64,000 nucleotides of DNA, taken from positions 1,860,001-1,924,000 of the forward strand of contig NZ_OZ257125.1 of NCBI RefSeq assembly GCF_965279055.1, read 5' to 3'. The translations under genes were made by a program, and so were the position numbers. This stretch comes from Hydrocarboniphaga sp965279055 (lineage in GTDB: Bacteria; Pseudomonadota; Gammaproteobacteria; Nevskiales; Nevskiaceae). Shown in pieces: positions 8,532 through 15,972 of this stretch (position 1 is its first letter; each line of letters starts with the position of its first letter). The notes beneath the pieces are model-generated. The model saw only the letters and a program-made list of their open reading frames with translations, was not told the DNA's origin and ran no database searches.

Positions 8532-9011
8532 ATGTTTGGAATCTCGCCACTCGGCTGGGTACATACGCTCGGCAGCCTGCCGGCCATTCCCGTCGCTGCT
8601 TATATGTTTGCCCGCTTCGGCCGGATCGTGCCGCGCTCGACGGCAGGCGCCATCTACTTTTTTTCGATGCTGATCGGTTCAGTCACCATCCTCGCCATCG
8701 CCCATGCGCCGGTTAGTTATGTCATTGCTGGTGTGACACTCCTGCTGCTCCTTGTTGGGTATGGCGTCGCTCGGCTTCCTGGGCAGGGGCGTGCAAGGAT
8801 CTACGTTGAGACGATCAGCCTCACACTGACCGCCTTTCTGCTGATGTTGCCAACTGTGACCGAAACTCTGCGTCGTGTTCCGGACGGTCATCCGCTGGTA
8901 ACGGACTTGAAATCACCGATTCTCCTCGGAGCTCACGGCGCCCTGTTTGTGTTTCTCGTCATCGGCCTGACTGCGCAGATCATCTACTTGCGCAGGCAGA
9001 CAAGCGACTGA
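8532..9011 (+). CDS. Small integral membrane protein of unknown function
   Basis: A 159-residue protein with four or five hydrophobic segments, for example SLPAIPVAAYMFARFG, TAGAIYFFSMLIGSVTILAI, VIAGVTLLLLLVGYGVA and a final ILLGAHGALFVFLVIGLTAQ. The start at 8532 is set by AGGAGG at 8518-8523; the longer in-frame ATG at 8436 sits inside the operator and is unlikely. I do not recognise the family. It is divergent from the MarR/dienelactone hydrolase pair across a shared palindrome, so it is probably controlled by the same MarR protein. A role in export or tolerance of the MarR ligand would be a guess. Confidence 0.8.
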   Translation: MFGISPLGWVHTLGSLPAIPVAAYMFARFGRIVPRSTAGAIYFFSMLIGSVTILAIAHAPVSYVIAGVTLLLLLVGYGVARLPGQGRARIYVETISLTLTAFLLMLPTVTETLRRVPDGHPLVTDLKSPILLGAHGALFVFLVIGLTAQIIYLRRQTSD

Positions 9012-9040
9012 GCCGCGCGCGAAGACGTTGACGCGGCTCA
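9009..9040 (+). terminator. Hairpin overlapping the stop codon, possible terminator
   Basis: A 9-bp stem (TGAGCCGCG at 9009-9017 with CGCGGCTCA at 9032-9040) has a 14-base loop and begins in the stop codon of the membrane-protein gene. There is no T-run after it, so termination is plausible but not shown. Confidence 0.4.
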
Positions 9041-9156
9041 GTTGCCCGGAGTGGCCGCTGGATCCGGTCGGTTGCAAGCTGAAATCAATAAGCCCGCTCG
9101 ACGCTTCGCTCAGCGGGGCGCAGCGCAAGATCCAATCGCGATCGGCCGTCTGCAGG

Positions 9157-10365
9157 TCAGCGCGGACGGTTGAAGTTGAAATAGACCGGGTTGGATAGCG
9201 CGATCATGTTGGCGCTCAGCAAGGCGGATGCAGGTACCTCCGGGTATAGCGCCTGCTGCCCCTCGACCTGCACGCGGTAGTAGCTGCGTTCGCCGGTCGC
9301 GGGCGTGTCGGTGAAGCTAAGCGAGGGCGACGTCGGCAGCACCGTATAGGTGCCGAACGTGGCGCCGTTCTTGATCACGGTAACGGTGTAGGGCGCGACC
9401 GCCGCACCGACGCCAACCAGATCGACGCGAAAGGCGACGGCGCTCCCTGTCGGCGCGGTGTTGTCTCCCATCATCATGTCCATCGTGCCGTCCTGGTCGA
9501 GGTCGGCGTAGAGCTCCACGCGCGGCGCATTGGGATTGCTGCTGATGCTGACGCGGCCGTTGGTGAGTGCGGCGATCACGGCCTCCGAGGTGCGTGCGGT
9601 GGCATACACCCAGGTGGTCGGCGTGCCGACATTGTTGGCACCAGCCTGGATACTGTTCTGCCCGGGCGTGTCGCCGACTCCGGGATAACCATGGTGAGAG
9701 TCGCTGCCGCCACGCGCGGTGATGTTGCGGCCGGAGTTGAGCATGTCTTGCCAGATCAGCAGCGAGCCGGCGTTGCTGGACCAGATCGAGGAATTCCACA
9801 CCTCCATCGAATCGACCATGTCATAACTGAAGCCGAAATGATCGGCACCGTTGGGATGGTTGGCTGAGAAATGCACGCCTTCCTCCTTGATGATCTTCGC
9901 CAGCGTCGTGTCCAGGCCGTCCCGTGCGTCGTATAGCCGCTGATGGTTGTAGGGTTTCGCCGAAAACGGATTAGCGTGGCCGCGGGCGGTGGTCAGCTCG
10001 GCACTGTAGAGCAGCAGCAACGAGTTGGAGCGGAACTCGGGATCGGTCCAGGTATTGTGCGCGACGTCGCCGTTGACGTGATTGTCGTGATCGCTGATGG
10101 CAAGGTAGTCCATGCCCACGCGTTCGCCGAGCGCGATGATCTTTGATTCCGGGTTGTTGCTGGAGTCGGTGCTGTGCCGTGAGTGGATGTGTAGGTCGCC
10201 CTTCATCCATAGTCCGCCCTTGAGGCTGGCCACCGGTGGCAGCGTCGGCGTTCCAGGTGAACCGGGGCTGGCAGACGCTTCGTTGTGGGCGCTCGGCGCG
10301 CTGGTGTCACAGGCGGCAAGGCAGAGGCAGATGACGAGCAAATAGCTGCAGCGGTTCAGGGACAT
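9157..10365 (-). CDS. PHP-domain (CehA/McbA-type) metallohydrolase lipoprotein
   Basis: A 402-residue exported protein. The N-terminus MSLNRCSYLLVICLCLAAC carries a lipobox (LAAC), so it should be lipid-anchored. The catalytic part starts with GDLHIHSRHSTDS (HxH metal ligands) and continues ...MDYLAISDHDNH, then HPNGADHFG, typical of PHP phosphoesterases of the CehA/McbA group, which bind two or three divalent metals. The C-terminal ~120 residues look like a beta-rich accessory domain. I chose ATG 10365 because it starts directly at the signal peptide and AGGA at 10376-10379 precedes it. CehA is a carbaryl hydrolase, but most relatives are phosphoesterases of unknown substrate. Confidence 0.85.
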   Translation of the reverse strand: MSLNRCSYLLVICLCLAACDTSAPSAHNEASASPGSPGTPTLPPVASLKGGLWMKGDLHIHSRHSTDSSNNPESKIIALGERVGMDYLAISDHDNHVNGDVAHNTWTDPEFRSNSLLLLYSAELTTARGHANPFSAKPYNHQRLYDARDGLDTTLAKIIKEEGVHFSANHPNGADHFGFSYDMVDSMEVWNSSIWSSNAGSLLIWQDMLNSGRNITARGGSDSHHGYPGVGDTPGQNSIQAGANNVGTPTTWVYATARTSEAVIAALTNGRVSISSNPNAPRVELYADLDQDGTMDMMMGDNTAPTGSAVAFRVDLVGVGAAVAPYTVTVIKNGATFGTYTVLPTSPSLSFTDTPATGERSYYRVQVEGQQALYPEVPASALLSANMIALSNPVYFNFNRPR

Positions 10366-10729
10366 TAAAGAGCATCCTGGCGGGCGTGAGCGCAGGCGAG
10401 GCAAGCGCAGCGGGCCGCGAAAGATGCCAGCGTGATGTTACGGGCAATTGAAATCAGGCACGGCGCGCGGATGGAACGCTCCGGAGCGCCGTCACTCCGT
10501 CTGAAGCGCGGCGAAGCGGTTTGATCGCGACAGCGGCAGCTCGGCAGTCTGTCGAATTGCAGCGGTCGATCTACACCGGTAAGCGCGCATCCGGATTCAG
10601 TCGCGGTCCGTAAAACAGGGTGCAGTGTGTAATCGCTGGTGATCGATGCAACGAAGCATCGGGGCGCAACGCAGCGCGGCCAGCGACCTATAACTCGTTC
10701 CAGGACGGAACCTACGAGGAGTTACCCCA
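10366..10729. other. Divergent intergenic region
   Basis: This 364-bp gap separates the PHP lipoprotein gene (minus) from the small secreted protein gene (plus). TATAAC at 10689-10694 could be a plus-strand -10 box, but no convincing -35 precedes it. I see no strong repeat, hairpin or RNA gene here. Confidence 0.4.
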
Positions 10730-11047
10730 ATGAACCCCATCACGATTTTTGCGGCAACGGCCGGCCTTGCCGCCAGTTTGACCGGCGCTTCGGCCCTCGC
10801 GCAGACGCAGGCCCAGCCGACGCAGGCGCAGACACAGTACAGCCAGGCGCCGGCCGCGCAGCCTCAGACGACGACGGTCAACGGCCTGCAGCTCAAGCCG
10901 GATGGCGGCTCGGGCCCCGACAAGACCAAGTTCAACATCGTCAGCAGGAGCGAAGCCAAAAAGCAGCAGGGCGACATGCAGCGTAGCGGCGGCAACAGCA
11001 TGACCAGCGACGGAACCGGCGGCGGCGAAAACTCCAGCGGCAACTAG
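10730..11047 (+). CDS. Small secreted Gln/Gly-rich protein, unknown function
   Basis: A 105-residue protein with a clear Sec signal peptide (MNPITIFAATAGLAASLTGA, cleavage near SALAQ) and a low-complexity mature part. That part is a Q/T/A-rich repeat-like stretch (TQAQPTQAQTQYSQAP), a charged centre (PDKTKFNIVSRSEAKKQQ), then a Gly/Ser-rich tail. GAGGAG 11 bases upstream supports the start. No enzyme motif is visible. It is probably a small periplasmic or surface protein; I cannot name it. Confidence 0.75.
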   Translation: MNPITIFAATAGLAASLTGASALAQTQAQPTQAQTQYSQAPAAQPQTTTVNGLQLKPDGGSGPDKTKFNIVSRSEAKKQQGDMQRSGGNSMTSDGTGGGENSSGN

Positions 11048-11062
11048 CCTGCGGTCGGCGCC

Positions 11063-11092
11063 AAAGCCGCGTCGGGTAACCGGCGCGGCTTC
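11063..11092. terminator. Hairpin between convergent genes
   Basis: An 8-bp GC-rich stem (AAGCCGCG at 11064-11071 pairing with CGCGGCTT at 11084-11091) lies between the convergent small secreted protein gene and the TrhO gene. It is followed on the plus strand by a weak pyrimidine tail. It could serve both directions. Confidence 0.5.
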
Positions 11093-11125
11093 TCTGTATG
11101 CGGCGGAATCGCCGGCAAGCCGCGC

Positions 11126-12007
11126 TCAGCCTGAAGTTGCCCGCTGTTCGCGTCGCATCAGCAGCATCGCGCGCCGTTCGGGCGTCAGCTGCGCAATGCA
11201 GTGCGGGCAATGGATGCCGGGATCGTAGTCTTCTGAACTCAGCTCATCGGGCAGCAGCGGTGCGCCGCAGGGTTCGCAGCGCCGCGTCTGTCCCGGCCTG
11301 AGTCCGTGGCCGACGGCGACGCGATCGTCGAAGACATAGCACTCGCCCTGCCACAGACTGTCGGCTTCCGGCACCTGCTCCAGGTATTTCAGGATGCCGC
11401 CGTGCAGGTGGTAGACCTGCTCGAAGCCCTGTTCGCGCAGATAGGCCGTGGCTTTCTCGCAGCGGATGCCGCCGGTGCAGAACATCGCGATCGGCCGCTG
11501 CTTCTGGTCGCGCAGTTCACGCGCCACATAGGCCGGGAATTCGCTGAAACTGTCGGTCTGCGGCGAGACCGCGTTGCGGAACGTGCCGACCTTGACCTCG
11601 TAGCGGTTGCGCGTATCGACCACCAGCACATCCGGGTTGCTCAGCAGCGTGTTCCACTGCTGCGGATCGACGTAGGTGCCCGCCAGCCTCGCGGGATCCA
11701 CGCCGGGCACGCCCATCGTCACGATCTCCCGCTTGAGCTTGATCTTCAGTTTCGCGAACGGCAGCTGGTCGGCGAAGGATTCCTTGTGCTCCAGCGTCGC
11801 CAGGCGCGGGTCGGCGCGCAGCCAGGCCAGCACCGCATCGATGCCGTGGCGCTCGCCGGCGATGGTGCCGTTGATGCCTTCGGACGCCAGCAGCAGCGTG
11901 CCGCGCACACCGGCGTCCACGCAGACCGCGTGCAGCGGCTCGCGCAGCTCGGCGTAGTCGGGCAGGCGGGCGAAGTGATACAGCGCAGCGACAACGTAGG
12001 GCTTCAT
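11126..12007 (-). CDS. trhO: tRNA uridine 5-hydroxylase TrhO, rhodanese-domain protein
   Basis: A 293-residue protein of the TrhO (formerly YceA/UPF0176) family. In characterised bacteria TrhO makes 5-hydroxyuridine at tRNA position 34 independently of prephenate. The N-terminal acylphosphatase-like part (VVAALYHFARLPDYAELREP) is followed by a rhodanese domain with the active-site cysteine in MFCTGGIRCEKA. A Cys-rich C-terminus (CEPCGAP, then HCPHC) is a likely zinc knuckle. I chose ATG 12007 because homologues begin at MKPYVVAALYHF; the longer frame runs into the promoter region. It is divergent from a hydrolase gene and appears to be stand-alone. Confidence 0.9.
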   Translation of the reverse strand: MKPYVVAALYHFARLPDYAELREPLHAVCVDAGVRGTLLLASEGINGTIAGERHGIDAVLAWLRADPRLATLEHKESFADQLPFAKLKIKLKREIVTMGVPGVDPARLAGTYVDPQQWNTLLSNPDVLVVDTRNRYEVKVGTFRNAVSPQTDSFSEFPAYVARELRDQKQRPIAMFCTGGIRCEKATAYLREQGFEQVYHLHGGILKYLEQVPEADSLWQGECYVFDDRVAVGHGLRPGQTRRCEPCGAPLLPDELSSEDYDPGIHCPHCIAQLTPERRAMLLMRREQRATSG

Positions 12008-12119
12008 CGGGCGGGATGCGACCAGGGTTCCGGTATTGTAAATCGCCCACGCGCGGGCACCGCGGTCGCTTGCGCAGCGGGTTACCATTGCCGGCCGCGA
12101 TCGACCGGATTTTCACGCA

Positions 12120-12914
12120 ATGAGTTACCCGCCCGCTGCCGAACTCAAGCCTCCGCCGCGGCTCGCGATGTGGCGCGAGTCGCGCGTGGTGTTCGACCTC
12201 GCGCACATGCTGTCGGCGATGCTGACGCAGAAGCCGCAGCCGGGTGCTGCAAGATCGAACCGGCCCATCGTCATCCTGCCGGGCTTCGGCGCCAACGATG
12301 CGATCATGCTGCCGCTGCGGCGCTACCTGTCGTCGCGGGGTTATCAGGTCGAGGGCTGGGGCCTGGGTGTCAATCGCGCCGGTCTCGATCTGCCGCACAC
12401 GCTGGCCGATATTTCCGCGGGCTGGGCGCTGTCTCCGTTGCGGCAGTACCGGCGCGAAGCCGGTGTGGCGCTGCTTTGTGACCGCATGGTGGAGCGCGCG
12501 GCACAGCGATCCAGGCAGCTCGGCGAGCCGCTGACCCTGATCGGCTGGAGCCTCGGCGGCACGATCGCCCGCGAAGTCGCGCGCGATCTGCCGGACGACA
12601 TCGCCCAGGTGATCACGCTGGGTTCGCCGGTGATCGGCGGCCCCAAGTACACCGCGACGGCGCGGGCGCTGCGCGCAAAAGGCCTGGATCTGGACTGGAT
12701 CGAGCAGCATGTCCGCCTTCGCGAAAGCCGGCCGATCCGGCAGCCGATCACCAGCATCGTCAGTCGCAGCGACGGCATCGTCGGCTGGGCGGCAGCGCAG
12801 GATCACTTCAGCCCGCGGCTGCGCCAGGTTGAGATCGCCGGCTCGCATCTGGGCATGGCCTTCAGTCCCGTCGTCTGGCGCGAAGTTCTCGCGGCGATAG
12901 AAAGCGGTCGGTGA
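12120..12914 (+). CDS. Alpha/beta hydrolase (lipase-like)
   Basis: A 264-residue alpha/beta hydrolase. PIVILPGFGANDAIM provides the oxyanion-hole strand and GWSLGG at 142-147 the nucleophile elbow (S144). SRSDGIVGW probably contributes the acid residue and the C-terminal GSHLGM the histidine. The family includes PGAP1-like and lipase-type esterases. No signal peptide is seen. It is divergent from TrhO with a 112-bp gap and has no informative partner, so the substrate is unknown. Confidence 0.85.
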   Translation: MSYPPAAELKPPPRLAMWRESRVVFDLAHMLSAMLTQKPQPGAARSNRPIVILPGFGANDAIMLPLRRYLSSRGYQVEGWGLGVNRAGLDLPHTLADISAGWALSPLRQYRREAGVALLCDRMVERAAQRSRQLGEPLTLIGWSLGGTIAREVARDLPDDIAQVITLGSPVIGGPKYTATARALRAKGLDLDWIEQHVRLRESRPIRQPITSIVSRSDGIVGWAAAQDHFSPRLRQVEIAGSHLGMAFSPVVWREVLAAIESGR

Positions 12915-13077
12915 GGCGCGGCCCGGTCGATATGCCGGGCAGCGTTCGCGATCAGACCGCGGGCGTGAAAGCTGCCTCGATATCCCGGGCGCTACCGTCG
13001 CCGGCGCTGCGTTCACTTGGTCGCAACTGGATCGCAGGCTCCGAGCAGGCCTGACAATGGCCGCGCCTGCAGCGCAA

Positions 13078-13422
13078 TCAACGAGGCTTGAGCGCCTGGC
13101 CTTCGAAAGCGATGCCGTCCCAGCCGCTGCGCATGAAGTTGCGGATGTTCGCGTGGTCGTCGCCGTGCGGGTGCCGCAGCACGTCTTCGCGGTAGTAGCG
13201 GCCGAAGCAGGCGAGCGTTTCCTCGGCGCTCAGTTGCTGCAGCCTGGCGAACGCGAAGATCTTGCAGGAGCCGGCGTTTTGTCCGGCGGCGCTTTCGACC
13301 TGGCCATTGCGAAACGCCGTCGGCGTGTAGTCGTAGTGGCTTTCGATCGCGGCGATGCTGTCGGCGAATTCGACGAGCTCAGGGGTTTCGCGCAATCGTT
13401 GCAGGAACAGGCTCAGAGACAT
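13078..13422 (-). CDS. HopJ type III effector family protein
   Basis: A 114-residue protein matching the HopJ family end to end: MSLSLFLQRLRETPELVEFA, then ESHYDYTPTAFRNG, GSCKIFAFARLQQLS, FGRYYREDVLRHP and DHANIRNFM. Despite the name, homologues are widespread in free-living gammaproteobacteria without type III secretion, so an effector role here is unlikely. Nothing nearby resembles a secretion system. The start at 13422 matches the usual family N-terminus, although no strong ribosome binding site precedes it; ATG 13458 is an alternative. Confidence 0.85.
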   Translation of the reverse strand: MSLSLFLQRLRETPELVEFADSIAAIESHYDYTPTAFRNGQVESAAGQNAGSCKIFAFARLQQLSAEETLACFGRYYREDVLRHPHGDDHANIRNFMRSGWDGIAFEGQALKPR

Positions 13423-13540
13423 GTCGGTGGGGATTCGATCGGAGTGTGCAGTCGGCATCGCGGCGTCAATGCGTGGTGTTGTCGTGGGTGTGTTTGCCTC
13501 TATGCCGCTATCGTTCCGAACTTTCAAGTGCAGCGCGAGC

Positions 13541-13654
13541 TTTTGCCCTCTCCCTCCGGGAGAGGGTGTCGCGGCAGCGACGGGTGAGGGCGTTGGGAGA
13601 ATGAGCCCTCATCCGGCCCGTCAGGCCACCTTCTCCCGGAGGGAGAAGGCAAAG
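13541..13654. repeat. Intergenic repeat with long imperfect inverted arms
   Basis: Arms at 13541-13563 (TTTTGCCCTCTCCCTCCGGG...) and 13632-13654 are inverted copies matching at about 21 of 23 positions. Each arm is itself a short palindrome centred on CCTCCGGGAG. The 68-bp centre contains GGTGAGGGCGTTGGGAGAATGAGCCCTCA. This is the layout of the dispersed CCCTCTCCC-type intergenic repeats common in Xanthomonadales and related bacteria. It separates HopJ from the damaged AraC gene. Confidence 0.75.
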
Positions 13655-13685
13655 ACCTGCCGCATTGCGACGCGCCGCGCCTGGG

Positions 13686-13955
13686 CTATTCCACTCCTTC
13701 GTCCCGCAAGCTGGCGTCGACGGCCTCGCCGCGCAGTCGCGCGGCATCGCGTGCCGGCGGCAGGCCGAACAGCCGGGCGTAGTCGCGGCTGAACTGGGAC
13801 GCGCTTTCATAGCCGACGCTATGCGCGCTGAGTTGAGTGTTGCCACGTTCCAGCAGGAATCGCCGCGCCAGCCGCAGCCTTAGCGTCTTCTGGTACTGCA
13901 GCGGGCTCATCGTCGTCGCGGCTTTGAAATGCCGATGGAACGAGGCGCGGCTCAT
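13686..13955 (-). pseudogene. AraC-family regulator, C-terminal fragment
   Basis: The 89-residue frame is only the C-terminal two-helix-turn-helix domain of an AraC activator (SRASFHRHFKAATTMSPLQY, LRLRLARRFLL, GYESASQFSRDYARLFG). A normal member has about 200 further residues with a cupin-type sensor upstream. Instead, the frame is joined directly at ~13955 to a plus-strand remnant of a short-chain dehydrogenase. The regulator therefore lost its sensor half and promoter, probably by deletion, and is unlikely to be made as a controlled protein. Confidence 0.8.
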
Positions 13956-13956
13956 G

Positions 13957-13998
13957 CCGGCCTACGGCCGCTCCAAGACCGCCAACGAGCGGTTCTGA
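13957..13998 (+). pseudogene. Short-chain dehydrogenase remnant (active-site segment)
   Basis: Read on the plus strand, 13957-13998 encodes PAYGRSKTANERF followed by a stop. This closely resembles the catalytic YxxSK region of retinol-dehydrogenase-type SDRs, usually (W)xAYGQSKTANxLFA. Nothing of the SDR remains on either side. AraC regulators are often divergent from such an SDR, so this and the AraC fragment look like the two ends of one deletion. Short length limits certainty. Confidence 0.5.
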
Positions 13999-14003
13999 GT
14001 TCT

Positions 14004-14031
14004 GCCGCGCCGGGCCGATAGACGGCGCGGC
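14004..14031 (-). terminator. GC-rich hairpin downstream of the response regulator
   Basis: An 8-bp stem, GCCGCGCC (14004-14011) with GGCGCGGC (14024-14031), has a 12-base loop. It lies 16 bases past the stop codon of the minus-strand response regulator. No good T-run follows. Confidence 0.45.
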
Positions 14032-14046
14032 GCGACTTCGACCGGC

Positions 14047-14439
14047 TCAATGCGGCAGGCAGTCGACTTGTTCCAGCACCCGAATCAGCGAGTCCGAGTC
14101 GAAGGGCTTGTGCAGCAAGGCATCGGCCCCGCCGGCCAGCGGCGGCAGGCTGTCGTGCGCGGCGGTCATGATCACCACCGGGATATCGGCCAGATCGTCG
14201 TCCCTGCGCATCGCCTGCAGCAGCTCGACGCCGTTCATCTCCGGCATCCAGTAGTCGGTGAGGACGACATGGCATCGGGTGCCGGCGAGTACCGCGAGCG
14301 CCTCCACGCCGTTTTCCGCCGTTTCGACCTGGAACCCGTGAATGCCCAGCGCGATGCGCAGCATCTCCCGCGTGCTCTCGTGATCGTCGACGACCAGCAC
14401 CGTGCACGGTTCCGCTGGTGAAGCTCTCGCGCCCTTCAT
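14047..14439 (-). CDS. Single-domain response regulator (CheY-like receiver)
   Basis: A 130-residue stand-alone receiver domain. The acidic pair D18-D19 (VLVVDDHES), phosphoacceptor D62 (LTDYWMPEMNG) and conserved lysine K111 (LLHKPFD) are all present, so phosphotransfer should work. There is no output domain. It is divergent from a soluble histidine kinase gene at 14637, the natural phosphodonor. I placed the start at ATG 14439 so that about 12 residues precede the first strand; the longer frame to 14490 is possible. Confidence 0.85.
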   Translation of the reverse strand: MKGARASPAEPCTVLVVDDHESTREMLRIALGIHGFQVETAENGVEALAVLAGTRCHVVLTDYWMPEMNGVELLQAMRRDDDLADIPVVIMTAAHDSLPPLAGGADALLHKPFDSDSLIRVLEQVDCLPH

Positions 14440-14636
14440 GTTGATTCGACCTACCGGCACAGGGTGATCAGGCAAGCTAGGCGAAAACATATGAACGCCC
14501 GCGTCCGGGCCATGCGGGCCGGCGCCGCCACGGTGTGGCAGGCGGTTCTGGGGCGCGGCAGCGGACGGCCTGGGCGGGCGTGTATGATCGGCCCACCGTC
14601 TTGTCGCGCCGTGGATTGCATCCGTTCCGGCATGGA

Positions 14637-15788
14637 GTGAACGTCATCAAGGATCTGACGCTTTTGGCCGGTTTGCTCGCCGACAGCAGCGAAACCGTGA
14701 TGCGGCGTTGGCGTGCGCAGATACGCGAGTTGCCCTCGGCCCGGCACCTCGACGTGCCGACCCTGAACGACCACATCCCCGGTCTGCTGGTCGAGCTGGA
14801 AGCGGCCTTGCTGGCCGGGCGCGACGACAGCATTCCCGAGATGCTGCGTAACTCCAGCTCGACGTCGCATGGCCTGCAGCGCGTGCAGGATGCTTTCGAT
14901 ATCGGCGAGGTCGTCGCCGAATACAACATCCTTCGCGGCTGCATTCACGACCTCGCCGACGAAAGCGGCATCCAGCTGCAGGGGCGGCCGTTCCACATCG
15001 TCAACCGCGTGTTCGACCATGCGATCGGCCTGGCGCTGCAGACCTACGCCACCCAGCGCGCGCTGGATGTGCGCCAGCGGCGTGAAGAATATCTGGCCTT
15101 CGTCGCGCACGACCTGCGCACGCCGTTGAATGCGATCGCACTCGTCGGCCGGGTACTGGAGAAGACGGTCGCCGACGGCGATGCCAGCGGCAAGACCGCG
15201 CAGATGCTCAAAGCCCTGCGCCGCAACGTCGACCAGCTCGAAAAGCTGGTCGGCAAGGTGCTCGAGGAGAACACCAATCTGCAGACCGAGGTCGGCGTGC
15301 GCCTGGAGCGGCGCGAGTTCGACCTGTGGCCTTTCGTCGAGGCGCTGGTTCACGATCTGCATCCGGTCGCCGGCACCGGCAGCACCCAGCTGATCAATCG
15401 CGTGCCGGAGGATCTGGTGGTTTACGCCGATGCCGACTTTCTGAAGCGGATCTTCCAGAACCTGATCTCCAACGCGATCCGCTACACGCCGCGCGGCGAA
15501 ATCTCGATCGAGGCCTCGACCGGCGAAGACGGAACCGTCGAATGCATCGTCGTCGACACCGGCGCCGGCATTGCCGCCGACATGATCGGCAAGGTGTTCG
15601 AAAAGGGCGAAACCGATGCGCTGGATACCGGCGGAATGGGCCTGGGACTGACCATCGTCAAGACCTTTGCCGAGGCCCATGGCGGAACCGTGGCAGCCGA
15701 GAGCGAAGAAGGACGCGGCGCCATCTTCCGCTTCACCTTGCCGAGCCGCGATGCCGCCGCTCGGGCTGCTGCAAGCACCGCGGTGTGA
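14637..15788 (+). CDS. Soluble sensor histidine kinase with RsbRD-like N-terminus
   Basis: A 383-residue cytoplasmic kinase. The N-terminal ~140 residues (LLADSSETVMRRWRAQI, DHIPGLLVELEAALL, then a helical FDIGEVVAEYNILR region) resemble the RsbRD/RsbRA N-terminal sensor seen in soluble kinases. HisKA follows with H158 in FVAHDLRTPLNAI, then HATPase_c with NLISNAIRYTP, DTGAGI and GMGLGLTI. No membrane segment is present. I favour GTG 14637, just before the conserved sensor and behind a TATGAT -10-like element at 14583-14588; the frame is open further upstream. It is divergent from a single-domain receiver, its probable partner. Confidence 0.82.
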   Translation: MNVIKDLTLLAGLLADSSETVMRRWRAQIRELPSARHLDVPTLNDHIPGLLVELEAALLAGRDDSIPEMLRNSSSTSHGLQRVQDAFDIGEVVAEYNILRGCIHDLADESGIQLQGRPFHIVNRVFDHAIGLALQTYATQRALDVRQRREEYLAFVAHDLRTPLNAIALVGRVLEKTVADGDASGKTAQMLKALRRNVDQLEKLVGKVLEENTNLQTEVGVRLERREFDLWPFVEALVHDLHPVAGTGSTQLINRVPEDLVVYADADFLKRIFQNLISNAIRYTPRGEISIEASTGEDGTVECIVVDTGAGIAADMIGKVFEKGETDALDTGGMGLGLTIVKTFAEAHGGTVAAESEEGRGAIFRFTLPSRDAAARAAASTAV

Positions 15789-15798
15789 TCCGCGGGCT

Positions 15799-15972
15799 GT
15801 GAGGCATCGCAAGCCGCATCTCCCCGAAAAGCCCTGCGCCGTCTGCGGCCGGTCTTTCGCATGGCGAAAAAAGTGGGAGAAGGTCTGGGACCAGGTGCGC
15901 TATTGCTCCGACGCCTGTCGCGCCCGACGCGGCACGGCGAAACCACCGGACGGCGCAAATGACGGTCCGTAA
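15799..15972 (+). CDS. DUF2256 zinc-finger-like small protein
   Basis: This 57-residue protein contains the full DUF2256 signature: LPEKPCAVCGRSFAWRKKW, then EKVWDQVRYCSDACRARR. The four cysteines (CxxC...CxxxC) should bind zinc. It starts at GTG 15799 and overlaps the photolyase gene by 14 bases in another frame, so the two are co-transcribed and probably coupled. DUF2256 genes commonly neighbour or fuse to iron-sulfur cryptochrome/photolyases. The role is unknown. Confidence 0.85.
   Translation: MRHRKPHLPEKPCAVCGRSFAWRKKWEKVWDQVRYCSDACRARRGTAKPPDGANDGP

Noticed and set aside
10639..10986. Overlapping frame ahead of the small secreted protein gene
   Set aside because: The other frame has a strong ribosome site and a clean signal peptide; this one is a shadow.
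13078..13422. HopJ-family gene as evidence of type III secretion
   Set aside because: The family is common in free-living bacteria and no secretion genes are present here.
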